From: Limonium bicolor
Lineage: Eukaryota > Streptophyta > Magnoliopsida > Caryophyllales > Plumbaginaceae
Direction of reading: 5' to 3'
NCBI GenBank assembly: GCA_023374045.1
Contig: JAIOTZ010000266.1
Location: 1-64,000 of the forward strand
DNA: 64,000 nucleotides
A program made the translations under genes and the position numbers. The notes below the pieces were generated by a model that saw only the letters and a program-made list of their open reading frames with translations, made no database searches and had not been told where the DNA came from. The stretch's first letter is position 1. Each line of letters starts with the position of its first letter. This document shows, in pieces, positions 11,843 through 23,389 of the stretch.

Positions 11843-14800
11843 TGTAACACCCCACTCTATAAACCCGTAATAATCACTCCCGTAATAATCACTCTCGTAA
11901 CATAATTAAAGACGTCTCACAGCGGAAGTTAAACTACATTAATCCTCACTTGGGTGTCACATGCCATTACTCGCCCATGCGAGTAACGAAGCATATCCGA
12001 AATATAACAAATGACAACAACAACTAACCGCAGTGATGAACGAGATATTTACTACATTATCCTATATACAAACCGGTACCTATAACAAGTGAGCACTTAA
12101 GGATTCCCAGATTACAACGTACTAACATGAAATAATCCTAGAAGCGTAATAAAAGTCGAGGTCATCTACCCATGATCCCGCACTCCGGCGTCAATCATCA
12201 ATCACCTGAAACATAAAATATCGGTGCCCATGGAGGGCTCAGCACTTGGCCGAGTATGTTAAACTATGTTGTCCTAGACCCTTTAGGTCACTTAGGTCAA
12301 TTAGCCGTCTGAACATGAGGTTGATTACATGCTGGTTCATTTTGCAGTTTATATACAGCAGAGTAAATAACATGCATAAGCATACAGTAATCCATCAAAG
12401 TGACAATCCATCCATTACATACAATCCACGACATACCAGATACCCTGTTCTATAAACAGTCACACAATATACAGTAAACATTTATACAAACACGTAGTTA
12501 CTTCCATCGAGATGTTAGTAGTTTTTCCTTTAAATTATATTAACCACCATTTAGTCTTACTCTCAATACCATTGGGCGTCATGTTAGGACAACCCGGAAA
12601 TAACCTTACTGGACAGTAGTCCTCCCGTACACACGAAGTGCTCATTGCCAAGGATCACTCGATCCTGGGGCTTCCACTTGCCTAATAAAGGCGTCCATGA
12701 ATGGCCGAAGCCGTGTGCCAAAGTCGGCACCCTGGTCCAACAGATCTAGGCCCGTCGGAATATAGAGGGAGTCGGTCCGATACGGACGTTATACTCCGGT
12801 GATCACCAATGCGCAACCAACTAGTCGAAACTAATTGGATTCCTATACCATGTACCTCAACCATCACTCTCCAATGTATGATTAATCCTTAATCAACTAC
12901 CCTAGGTAAATGCTTAGGTCTTGGAGAAGTCTTTACCATTTATTACCTTTGAAGTCTCATGTACTTCCCTAGAATTAGTCTAGGTTATAGTCATGTTCGA
13001 GTATCAAGCTCTAGAGACTGGGGATCCCGAGTCTCGTTCCTAGGTGTTTTACTTAGGTTAATTAGGAGTAAAGTTCTCGAATATTAGTATCCCAATCGCT
13101 TGAGAAATCATAGTAATATTGTCCGAAGACGTCGCGCACAATAATAATCGCTTAACAAATCAGGGAATTAATCCACACAACATGCATAGCACACATATCA
13201 CTCTTATCACATAACCAAACAATACCCGAACCCGAGGATTCCCTCAGGGGTTCAGACCACAGAATCCAACATACCGTACACCGTCGAGTGCTCGCGTGAC
13301 AACCCCCGCGTAGTCTCTAGCGCTCCCAAGACTCGTGTCTACCAACTCGTACCTCTGGTACATATGTTGTTCTAATATTAGTATATGCATTTCAAACTCA
13401 CTTAATCATCCTAGATCCAACCCTTACTTCCATCCGTAGCTAGCCCTTAGTTGATCTCTATTTCAACTCGATATTTGTTAATCTTAGGGATTTAGATTCC
13501 AACTACTCGTTATAGCCTACGGGTATGTAATAATTTCTACGATAATAATATTTATTACATGGAAGTTACATTCTCGAATTGTTCATGTAATTGTCGAGAT
13601 GCATGCATGCGGAAATAACGTTTACGTGCACGCATGCATGTTGCCTAACCATTTCGTTATACGGGATAATCTACGTAGTTATACTTGCGAACATGTGCTG
13701 ACATTTATATATACACCTGGGCACGTATATATTATAATTTTTGTTATACTTTATTGCTTAAGCACTTTTCACGCGCATATAAAAATGCTATATACTTGTA
13801 TGTGTGTATAACGCAGTCGTTGTGATATTAACGTTCTACATGTAATTGTATAACCCCTGTTATGTGGTTTGTTAAACGCATCACAAATTCCTATCATATG
13901 AATTATAGAGTTCCTCTTATGGCAAAGTTTCCAACCTTACGATATACTTCCACAAATTTTCTAACTTACCCCCTCATGTTATGTAATGTTTATAATGCAC
14001 ATTTATTCCTTAAGAACTTCCTTATAAAATTTATCCTCTCATACTTCAACATTATGTCAAATTATACTATCCCAACCTTATTATATATTCGGTCCACATA
14101 TTAATCAAATCAGCCCACACATTTTCGGCAACTGTAATGTTTACCCCTTTCACTTTGATTATTTATAAAATCAACCCATATATTATAACCACTATATTTA
14201 TATCCTTATTAGTTCATAATCTAAGGTTTTCAAACATTATCATATACAAGTGTTATGTACAGAATTCCGAACAGCACCTACCGTTTTCGGAAATCCCTAT
14301 ATCATTCCCACATGTTTTGATTATTTACAAAAATATCCCATATATTATACTTGTTACATTATTAACCTTATTAACTTATAACCTAAGGTATTTAAACCTT
14401 ATAATATACATGTGCACATATAAATATATATTATTGAACAGTCCCGACATGTTACCCAAATTTATTTATCCACCCATATATTTCTTTTATTTGCACTATA
14501 ACCCCTTTGTTTGCAACCTTTAATTTTAATACTTAAGACTTTATAATATACACCTTAATTATTTTAAATACCAAAACTAACCCAATGTTTTTCCTTAATT
14601 CCAAACAATCCCAAAGGTTGCTCTAATTTCCATTTCCACCCAAACCTTCGGTTATTCACCGAGTAGCCCATAAGTTTTGGGAGTTGTTACATATTAGCAT
14701 TTAAACCATATATTATACTCCTTAATTAATTAATTCCTTAAACCAATCCCAAAAATTCTTTAAGTTCCCAAACAGACCCCTAGGGTCTTAATATTTATTT

Positions 14801-17800
14801 TCCTACACCTATATCTTTAGGTAATCACATAAACACCCCTTTTCTTTTTATAAATGTTATTTTTGACTTAATATCTCTTTGAATACTCAAAATAATTATT
14901 CTTATCATTTTAATTTGATCAAACCACACTTGTGGTCAAGGTTGAGCACCTAAATTATTTCTTTGACCAGACTTGTTTTTATTTATGAAAATACCCCAAT
15001 TAATACTCTATTTTTGTATTTAACCTATAATCTCATAAAATTCACATTTTATATTTATAAACTTCCTAAGATCATCCATCTCGGTTTCTATTCATATTTA
15101 ATGCTCTATATTTCTTTTCTTTTCTTTTTTTTTAATTATGTTTTGACCCCATATATAATTTATTTATTACTTAGACATTTTATAAGGTTTCAAAAATATT
15201 TAACCCATGTCATAAGCTTATAAATCTACCAATATCTTTCATATATATTCCTAGATGGTTATATGTACTAGTATTATTTTTGCACCAGAACATACAACTT
15301 CCTAAATCAACTTATAAATTCAATAATAACTATTTAAGGCTCAAAATATGCCTAATAACATAGCCTAATTCCATGGCCTTAAAGATAGCCTAATAATAAT
15401 TTTTAAATGATATTAAAATGCCCTCAAAACTATATTATGGTCACGGTTCTGTACATATTTATAATTACCTTCTCTAAATCATTTTCTCCCCTTTTCTTTC
15501 ATTGATCACTTATAATACTAAACTTAAATAAGTCATTAGCACTAGTCCTACTAACCAAATATTTAGCCATTTATTTTCTACACGTTTTTAGGATTAAAAT
15601 AGCACACATAATCACTTTACTCTCTCTCGGTTTGTATAAGTCAATACTTAACTTTCTTAAACCATTTTTTTTTCTTCTATTTAATGACTTGTAAAATATA
15701 GTTAATAGTCTCCCATAACTAATCTCACTAATCAAATACTTACCCCTTAATTTCCTCCATATATTTAGGATTTAAAATCCCAAAACTCATATATATTCTC
15801 TCGTTTGGTGTAGTTTTTTTTGTGTTATAATTCCTTAAAATCATTCCCTTTTTCTTTTTAACATGTAAAGTCGCTCTTAATAATTCCTTAGCACCTAATT
15901 TCACCAACCTAACACCTAATTATTAATTTCCAACGCACTACCAAGATTTACACAGCACTACACACGTATATATATATCCTCGGTTTTGCCATGTTACAAG
16001 ATAATGGATGTAAAACATAGCAAGGCACCAGTGCTATTACCTTTTAACTTAAGTCACCCCAAAAATTTTCTGCCATTATAAGTCCTTCTCGGCTTCCAAA
16101 TTTGATGTCTCCTCTCAGCAAAGACTCCCCACCTTGTCGGCAGTCTGTGGGTGAATTCATACCCATTTTGTTTGATTATTTCAACCATGACAATGAGCTA
16201 GTTAGTGACCATCTTTAAGTAGTAAGTTAAAGAGTTTTTAAGGTAGGTTTCGACATGGTTTTTTTTTTTTTTTTTGAACATGGAAACAGGATGGTTACCT
16301 TGCTGTTTGTGGAGGCCTAGATATGTTCTCGGACAACTATAGCAGAGAAGGAAGTTTCAGTTTTTTTTTGTATGAAACATGAAGAGGGAGCAGCTTAACC
16401 GACATGGTTACTATCGAATTCTTACCTTGCATTTCTAGCCCTTTTGGGTGTGTTTTTGATGCTGGTTTTTAGCTCAAGAAAGGGCTGGTAGTAACCTCCA
16501 TATGCGAGTAAACAAAGGCAGAAGAAGTGTCAAAGTTCATGTATTTTTCGGACATAAATGTGAAGAGGGTGAAGATGATGTTTTAAAGTTGATTTTTTTC
16601 TCACCTTTGAGGGTGAATAAGAGTCCCCCTATTCCCTTGCTTGCTCAGCCGATTTACAGTCCTCTAAATGGGGATTCTAAGCCTTGCAGAGTGGAAACAA
16701 ATCAGGTGGGAATGGAGCTCAAAGGACCGTGAATGAAGGAGGAGGAGAAGGTGGTTTTTACCTTGTTTTGAGTTGTTTTCCTTAGCTGTACCGAGAGACA
16801 TGCAGGGGAGAGATTTGTGTGTTGTAGCCTCTGTAAAAAGAGAAGGAGCAGGGGCTGTAATGGTGTAGTGGGTGCAGAGGAAAAACATGTAAGGATGGGG
16901 GCTGAAACCTGAGGGAATGGAAGGAGAAGGGAGGATACCCTTACCAGTTTTGGTTTGCTTTGGCTGCTGTTTTACCTCTGCTGTTTGCTGTCTGATAGTG
17001 TACAAGGAAAGGAGGATTTCTGGCGTGAGAAGGGAAGAAAAAGTAGGGTGTTGCGCTTTTCTCCATTGGGTTTGCAAAATTTTTGTTTGTGAAGAGATAT
17101 GAAAAGAGGATAGCGCATGTTTGTGAAGGGATGTGAGACGCAGAAAGAAAGCATAATACTGGTATGTACACACTGACGTGAGGGGAAGGCATGTCTGCTC
17201 CTTGCTTGCCAAACAATACGAAGGAATGAGGGAGGTTAAGCAGGCGTGTTCTTCATTAATTGACTACGCAAAATTACCAAAGGTAAAGAGGATCAACAAA
17301 GTCAGATTATGTATGTTCTTTGTTCGCGTTTGGCTTGCAAAATTCTCCTGAGTGAAAAGAAGAAGAGAGAGGGCTCTGGGTTCCTTGTCGCCAGTCCAGG
17401 AAAGAAGGGAAGTGTAGCTGCTATAGAAGGAAGAGGGAATGGTCTGTACCGGTAGAAAAAGAAGAGAAGAGCTGGGGTGACATGGGGCAATTGCTGTCGT
17501 ATGCAGCATGGAAATGAAATGGAGTAGGCATGGGTAGAAGAGAAAGTTGGGACTATAATTGTACTTGTTGTACTTTTTTTTTTTTTACTTAATTTAATGA
17601 TTTGATGTTTTATTTTTGTATAGGTACAGCCGGCTAGAGTACTGGAGGGAATTTTGAAAATTTTCCTCATTAGCTAATATTATGGAATTTAATTGTATAT
17701 ATATATAGCGAGTGACTATGTTATTGTATACTTTGTCATTTATAGTATTATTTTTTGTTTTAAAGTGTATATCCATGAGTATATATTGTATTTATACATG

Positions 17801-17984
17801 GTGTTTAGTATATGTACTAATATGTTACATGTGATGTTCTTAATAATTTTCTCTTAATTAGAGATTTCATGTATAATCTAATGTCCATTTTGGATATATT
17901 TATACCATATTATTTATAGTAATTATTGCTCATGATTTAATTTAATCCTTATTAATTAAGGAAATAAATTTTCGGGGTATTTCA
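11843..17984 (-). repeat. 3' LTR of the 17.7 kb element (6142 bp)
   Basis: It matches 23390-29549 along its full length. By eye the differences are nearly all small insertions or deletions, with a dense patch at about 16850-17360. Neither strand has an ORF preserved in a coding-like way: the longest (16664-17212, minus) changes frame against the other copy. A plus-strand 76-residue ORF at 16502-16732 is identical in the other LTR, but so is most of the LTR, so this is not evidence of a gene. Confidence 0.93.
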
Positions 17985-18003
17985 GTCTACCCCCCATAAA
18001 AGG
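17985..18003 (-). other. Polypurine tract of the 17.7 kb element
   Basis: On the minus strand the sequence just before the 3' LTR reads CCTTTTATGGGGGGTAGAC, followed by TGAAATACCCC. A G-rich purine tract at this place primes plus-strand DNA synthesis in LTR elements. A second, similar stretch lies at 18418-18450. Confidence 0.7.
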
Positions 18004-18417
18004 AATTCGTCCCGAAGTCCTCTAAATCGAATGTATACCTTACTACCCAATGAATCTCAAGGTTCCAATTCATCTATTCCTATCAATTCTAAAGTTCCAA
18101 CACTTTCATGAAGTGTAATCCATTCCATTCAACCACTAGTCTTCCAATCCAAACCAACCACCTATATATATATATATATATCACAAGTCCCGAAGCGTCA
18201 GTACAGTTTCCCCAAACCAATATTTCCCGATCCAAACCAACACATATATATCACAAGTCCCGAAGGACATCCATGCATAATAATTCAAGTGCTCTAGGCA
18301 CCGCATATCATAAAACATGTCTCAAGTGCTTAAAGCACATACACAACAACCACCACGCAAATGCTTAAAGCACATACATACGACCAAAAATAACATAAAT
18401 GGCTAAATATGCCAAGG
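18004..18417. other. Spacer between the two polypurine-like tracts
   Basis: Non-coding. The phrase 'tcacaagtcccgaag' occurs twice (about 18181 and 18251), each close to an AT or ATATAT run, and 'gcttaaagcacataca' recurs at about 18328 and 18363. It looks like short local duplications. Confidence 0.6.
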
Positions 18418-18450
18418 GCTCTACCCCCCTTAAAAGGGTTACGCCCCGTG
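18418..18450 (-). other. Second polypurine-tract-like motif
   Basis: The minus strand reads TAACCCTTTTAAGGGGGGTA, close in form to the tract at 17985-18003 but about 430 bp farther in and directly after the pol remnant. In many gypsy elements the tract follows the end of pol closely, so this may be the ancestral one, with 18004-18417 a later duplication or insertion. Confidence 0.4.
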
Positions 18451-18483
18451 ACCCCCAAAGAATCATGCAGTCGATATGGGAAA

Positions 18484-18734
18484 AACCGCCGGATACTTGG
18501 CTCCCATGGGGTTCTCCAACTCCCATGTGGCCTTTTTGCCTCATGGTTCGACCAACAGACTTTGACCCTTTTTAATGGTCTTGTTCTTGGTCTTCTTCGT
18601 TTCCATATTTGAAACTTTGGAGTGAGTCTTGTCATATATGAGAGACGGGATCTCTCGTCATTCGGCTCTAAAAGAAAACTATGCGAAGGGTGAGGCGTGT
18701 ACTTTTCATCCAAAGGTTGAATAGACTTGTGCAC
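18484..18734 (-). pseudogene. Decayed C-terminal tail of a gypsy pol (integrase end)
   Basis: Reading the minus strand in three pieces gives a chain like the C-terminal end of chromovirus-type Ty3/gypsy polyproteins: a YTPHPSH segment, then RVKVCWSNHEAK (18534-18569), then ATWELENPMGAKYPAV (18484-18531). The last two pieces are out of frame with each other by one missing base at 18532-18533, and an extra A in the run before RVKV shifts the upstream part. The WSNHEA...ATWE pattern followed by KYP is typical of the last residues before the 3' untranslated part of these elements, and the polypurine-like motif follows it as expected. The fragment encodes nothing functional but shows that the internal region descends from a coding element. 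Confidence 0.65.
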
Positions 18735-21700
18735 TCTCCCAATTACGTTTTATTGGGCCCACTCGCTTCGTAATAAGGCAGACTCACGTGCATAGGGCTT
18801 GGTTTGTCCTTTTCGTTCTTCAGGACATATTACAGATGATTTATTAGCAGGAAAGTTATTGCTGACTTCGTTACAATATGACAGTGTCATCCACGGTCTT
18901 TGCTTAACTGGAAACGGAGGTATCTTAGTCGGTGTGGTATCATTAATTGTAGTGCACACAATTTAGTCTAAATTGTATCCAGACGTTTTGGATTACTAGT
19001 GCGGAATGCATTTTGGATTGTTATTATCTTCACTCATTGATTTCTAGTTGAGGTGAAGTATGACATTGTCTTTCGTTTGTTATTAGTGCTCTTTGCACTA
19101 ATCTCTGAAGTTTGAATGTATTAGCTTATAAATCCACGAAGGCAATTCTTGTCATTTCATGGTTCCGGGTTGTTATGTTCCGGAGTAAATACATTAATTG
19201 TAATATTTGTTATGTACTTGTGATATTATATATTGTATTTTCCGCATATTGTTCTCACGTCAATACTTGTGTGTTTCTCCCCGCTTTTGCTAGGGGATCC
19301 CTTGTTGTGTTTATATTGAGCCTTGCCTCCTTCGACATATGGTTATGTTCCTTGGAAATTAAGGCATTTTTCCTCTAGTATATTTTATATCTTTTCTATT
19401 TTTCCATGTTATTTAACCAAGATATAATTGTGCCCTTATTAGTTCCTGTGTGGTTTATGACGTTGAACGCCGTATTTATTTGGAATGTGTCCTCTAACGG
19501 TCTAGGCTGTTTGTATAGTCTACCTACAATTTGTTTCTCATCATCTGAGTCCTATACGAGTTGCACTCATCTGGTCTTCTCATAATGGTAGTCGATTCGA
19601 CGGTTAGGTCATTGTAACATTTGCTCTAGAGCTTAAGGCATCTGCTAGTGTGCTAGCATTGCTTGTATTTTATTGTATAACGGTGTATTTATGTTCAGCC
19701 CTTGTGAGTGAAACGTATTGTTGCCTTTAAGTAGGCATACAAGATTGTTACCTCATTCGGTGTTGTTTGTGTTATCTGTTGGAGAGTAATCCTCTTTATG
19801 CCCCTCTTATAGGTGGTGATAATTACCATTGTGTAGGTTCTCTTAGATGCCAAGCATTGTGTTAGTGTAAGTAGTATTGATCCTTACGAGGTGTTTTTAT
19901 GTTTATTCGCCCTTTTATGGGTTTTTATAGTTGTCATTAGGTTGACTACCACTCTCTCCTCTTTCGGGAGGTGTATTTTAATGTTATTGTGTATTAATCA
20001 TTCCTTTGCGGAGTTACTTAGTGGTGTTTTATTCAAAGTTTTTGGTTCCTCTAATCTTGTTGGTTCACTAGAAACTCTTCCCGTTAATTTACTTTAGATA
20101 GTTATTTGCACTGGTCTGGATCTGCATCGCTGACCTTGGTATGGAGTTGACTACTTCTTGTGTTTCTTACACCACTTATCTACATGTATGGGGTATCCTA
20201 CTGATACATTGCTACTTACTCGACTAACTCATAATTGAGTCTGTCAAGCCCACGAGCTCCTGTGGAGTGCGGTCGTCCCATACCTCATTTTGTACCCTCA
20301 TAGTGTCCGTCACATGTTCGTTAAGTATTTTGTTGTTAATCTCCCTTTTTAATTCATGTCGGGGGTATCCCGAGAAATTTTTCGGTTCCCTGGGTTCTCA
20401 GCCCAATGGTATGATTATGTATCTCTCACTTAAAAGGTGTTTATGGTATCTCGCCCTAATGGTGAAGTTTACTTCTGAGTGGTACGAGGTGGTCTTTCTC
20501 CTCTGTCATCGGCTTCGTTATTGACATGAGTTCACCGTTGTTTTAAAGGAATTTATCCTCGTATTGATAAGTTATTGTTGTTTTATTGTTTAGTAAATCC
20601 TTTGTTGGAGTTACTTATGTGTTGATTCTAATTACTGCTAACTGATTACTATGCGCACAGTTCGGCGCTTGTCCATTGTTTCTCGCTCTTGTTCATAAGT
20701 TGGCAGGTTATGCACGTTAATTTCGGTGCATATTGTGGTTCTTATTACTTTACCCTATAACTTGGGGTTATCAACTGACGTGATTTCTGAGCTCTATCGC
20801 GAAGGTTTGTTTTTCTTCCTTTTTCGAAAGTCTCTATTGTGGCCTCGTTTTGACCCGTTCCCATTAGTTGTCATGTTATTTTTAAATGTCGTTCAATTGG
20901 TACATATTTGGAGGTAGTCGGAGGCGGTATTTTCGCCCTCCTAGACTTGTGTTCTTCTCATGTACATTGAGTACTTCCACCATAAACTTGTGTTTTATAA
21001 CATTTATATTGTTATCTTGTATCGCCGTTTAGGCTGTTGGCCATTGTTTAACTCGTATAGTTCTTTCCCCGACGGTCGTTATGTTATTAGACAACATGTC
21101 TTAAACACGCATTCCCTCTTTGTTACTTATGTTTGACGGGACGCCAATGGCGATAGCCATTACTTTCTTATTCGGAACCCTCATTAAATGATCGGTGTGA
21201 TCAAATAAATTAACAGTGTATAATTGTAATTTGTCATCTGTTCGTCCCTAGTTGGTTATGGCATTTCTTGGTATGGTTAGTGCCTTAGGTGGTAATTGTT
21301 CAAGTGCTCCGCTCCGATTTGCGTTTAAGGTTGCGATCGATTTAAGTATTAATTGTGTTATAATGTAATATTTCCAATGTTGGTCCTATTAAGGACTAGT
21401 ATATTCTTTTCTTCTTCCAATATTTATTACGTATTGGCGTATGCCTTTATGGCGTAGTATTGCCCTAATTGTCATGTGATTATGTTCCATCACCATTCTT
21501 CATATAAATATATTCGGGCTGAACTGTTATTTACAAACATTCGGATTTGGTGCTTTACTTGTTAGGTTGTATGAGTTTTAGCTGCTTGCAGCTGGCATAC
21601 TTCAGTTTCTCGTTTGTTCCTAATGTGATTACTTGTGGCCACTTGTAGAGAGTTTCAGGAATCATCCGACCCTGATGTGATCAGTATCAGTGTTGAACTA

Positions 21701-23373
21701 TCCTTCCACCCCAATTTGTGTTCAGTTTCCCTTGACCTGTACCGGATCAAGTTCCACCTCCCACGTCAATTTCAAACCATTGAATAATTGTCAAGTATGT
21801 TGTGGTGGTGTTATTGATTCATTATTGTTTAAGGGGTGTGGTTTGTTATGGGCTGGAGTATGCCCTTTGTGGTAATGTTCGGACTCGTCGGGTCCTCCTA
21901 TGGTTGCAGTTTTCGTATTCTAAGGGTTCCATGACCCTATGGTGACAAGTTGTAGTTATAGAATTTGAACTATAATTGCATGAATATTTAGTGATTACCG
22001 GTAGTCATGACCTACACGGTCTTGTAGAATCCAATCCTACTGCCGTTATCCATGTAGTTACAGTTGCAATCATAGTTACAGTTATAGTTATAATTACAGT
22101 TGTAGTGGTAGCAGTGGTTACAGTTACGAGATTCGTACTGAAGTTGTATGAATGTTTGGTGATTAGCGGTAGACATGGCGTTGTGCTTGTGGTTTACACG
22201 GTCTGTAGCATTCAGCTGTATTTGCCATTATAGTTATAGTTGTGATTGCAGTCATAATTATAGCCATAATTGTAACCATAATTGTAGCCATCATCGTAGC
22301 ACTTGCTGTAGCAAGTGCGCGAGGTAGACGGAATTGTGAGTATAGTATTTGCTATAGCGCTTGTTGTAGAAAGCGCGCCATGCTGGTTGAGTCATCGGTT
22401 TCTAGAATTGTTCGTTTCACTAACGCTTCGGTCGTTTGAGTATTGTTTGATTTAGTCCTGAAAAGGGGTAGTATAGGAGTTATTTCGGTTCATTAAGGTA
22501 GGGTAAATTTTCTAAGGTAATTCTATTTCTAGGTTCTCTGAGTCAGGCTATTTCTGAGTTTTATTGAAAACTCCCTCATGGTAGGAGAAGGTTCCTGACG
22601 CATGTTCATGCAGTCAATGTATTAAGTTAAGGATGTGCGGTTTCCTAGATCGCGCTGTGTACTAGTACCAGCGCCTAAGGTTCCCACAAAATTCGGGGTA
22701 TTCTGCCCCTGGTGACTCTTTCCCCCTTCTAGTAGCTCGTATCGGCTGGGGTCTGCTCCGCGTGGCTACCTCGTGGTGCTTCGGGTTCAGCAGATGGAGT
22801 ACTCTAGTTATCCTTGGTACGACATTCCTTTCCTTGAGTGTTATGTTATAGTAATTTTAGGAGTTTCGCTCGTAAGCTCATATGGTTATTTTTAATGTAG
22901 GTCAGGTTTTACTGAGTCTTCTAGGTTGTATCCGGTTGGAGCTATTCCCATTTTGAGAGAGACTTCTATGTATTTCTTGGTGACATCTATTACATTGCTT
23001 CTATGGGTGATACTCGAGATGTGGGCAGCGGCGGGTGGGGTACTACTGTTTGTTTCCTGGGATGTTCCTCCATCAAGCTAGTGCGGCGACTACCGTCTCA
23101 ACGCTTTTCAGGGTTACAGGACCTCCATCACCCCCGACATGCCTCTTCTCGACACCCGCAATGCGCTATGTCGTATTATTACTTGATAGTTTACCGTGTA
23201 GGAATCAATAACACAGATATGTCATTAAGGCTAATTTTGTTACGCATTTAGCGTTTCTAAGACACTGGTTCGTTTAAGACCAGGCGGCTCATACCTCACA
23301 AACGTTTCCCGTATTTCCCAAGTCCTATGCTCACTATCTAAATCCTACTATCTCGTCATCAGAGCGGTACTCC
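18735..23373. other. Non-coding internal region of the 17.7 kb element
   Basis: About 4.6 kb where I find no gag, protease, reverse transcriptase or RNase H motif in the reading frames offered by ORFs of useful length; the longest is under 90 residues. The minus (element) strand is A-rich, as is usual for retrotransposon sense strands. It may be pol decayed beyond recognition or unrelated non-coding sequence. Confidence 0.6.
22028..22330. repeat. Degenerate short repeat (gttaca / gtag / ataatt units)
   Basis: The plus strand is built from variants of 'atagttacagtt' and 'ataattgtagcc'. Open frames across it give runs of V, I, T and A, which is the product of repeat composition rather than a gene. 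It lies in the internal region of the 17.7 kb element. Confidence 0.75.
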
Positions 23374-23385
23374 GCTCTGATACCA
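23374..23385 (-). other. Primer-binding site, initiator Met-tRNA type
   Basis: The minus strand reads TGGTATCAGAGC, four bases (AAAG) after the end of the 5' LTR. This is the standard plant Met-tRNA primer site. The following bases (GGAGTACCGCTCT) can pair back with AGAGCGG, so part of the site lies in a perfect 7 bp inverted repeat (23361-23378). Confidence 0.93.
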
Positions 23386-23389
23386 CTTT

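Noticed and set aside
13862..14523. Plus-strand ORFs of 80 and 128 residues, partly repeated at 25684-25974
   Set aside because: AT-rich, antisense to the element, and truncated by an indel in the other LTR. Their similarity only reflects LTR duplication.
16664..17212. 182-residue minus-strand ORF in the 3' LTR (207 residues in the 5' LTR) as an LTR-encoded protein
   Set aside because: The two versions differ by many indels that change frame, and overlapping frames on both strands are equally open; no motif is recognised.
21976..22439. Open frames giving V/I/T-rich membrane-like peptides
   Set aside because: They come from a degenerate short repeat and lie antisense to the element; nothing indicates a start, conservation or a known domain.
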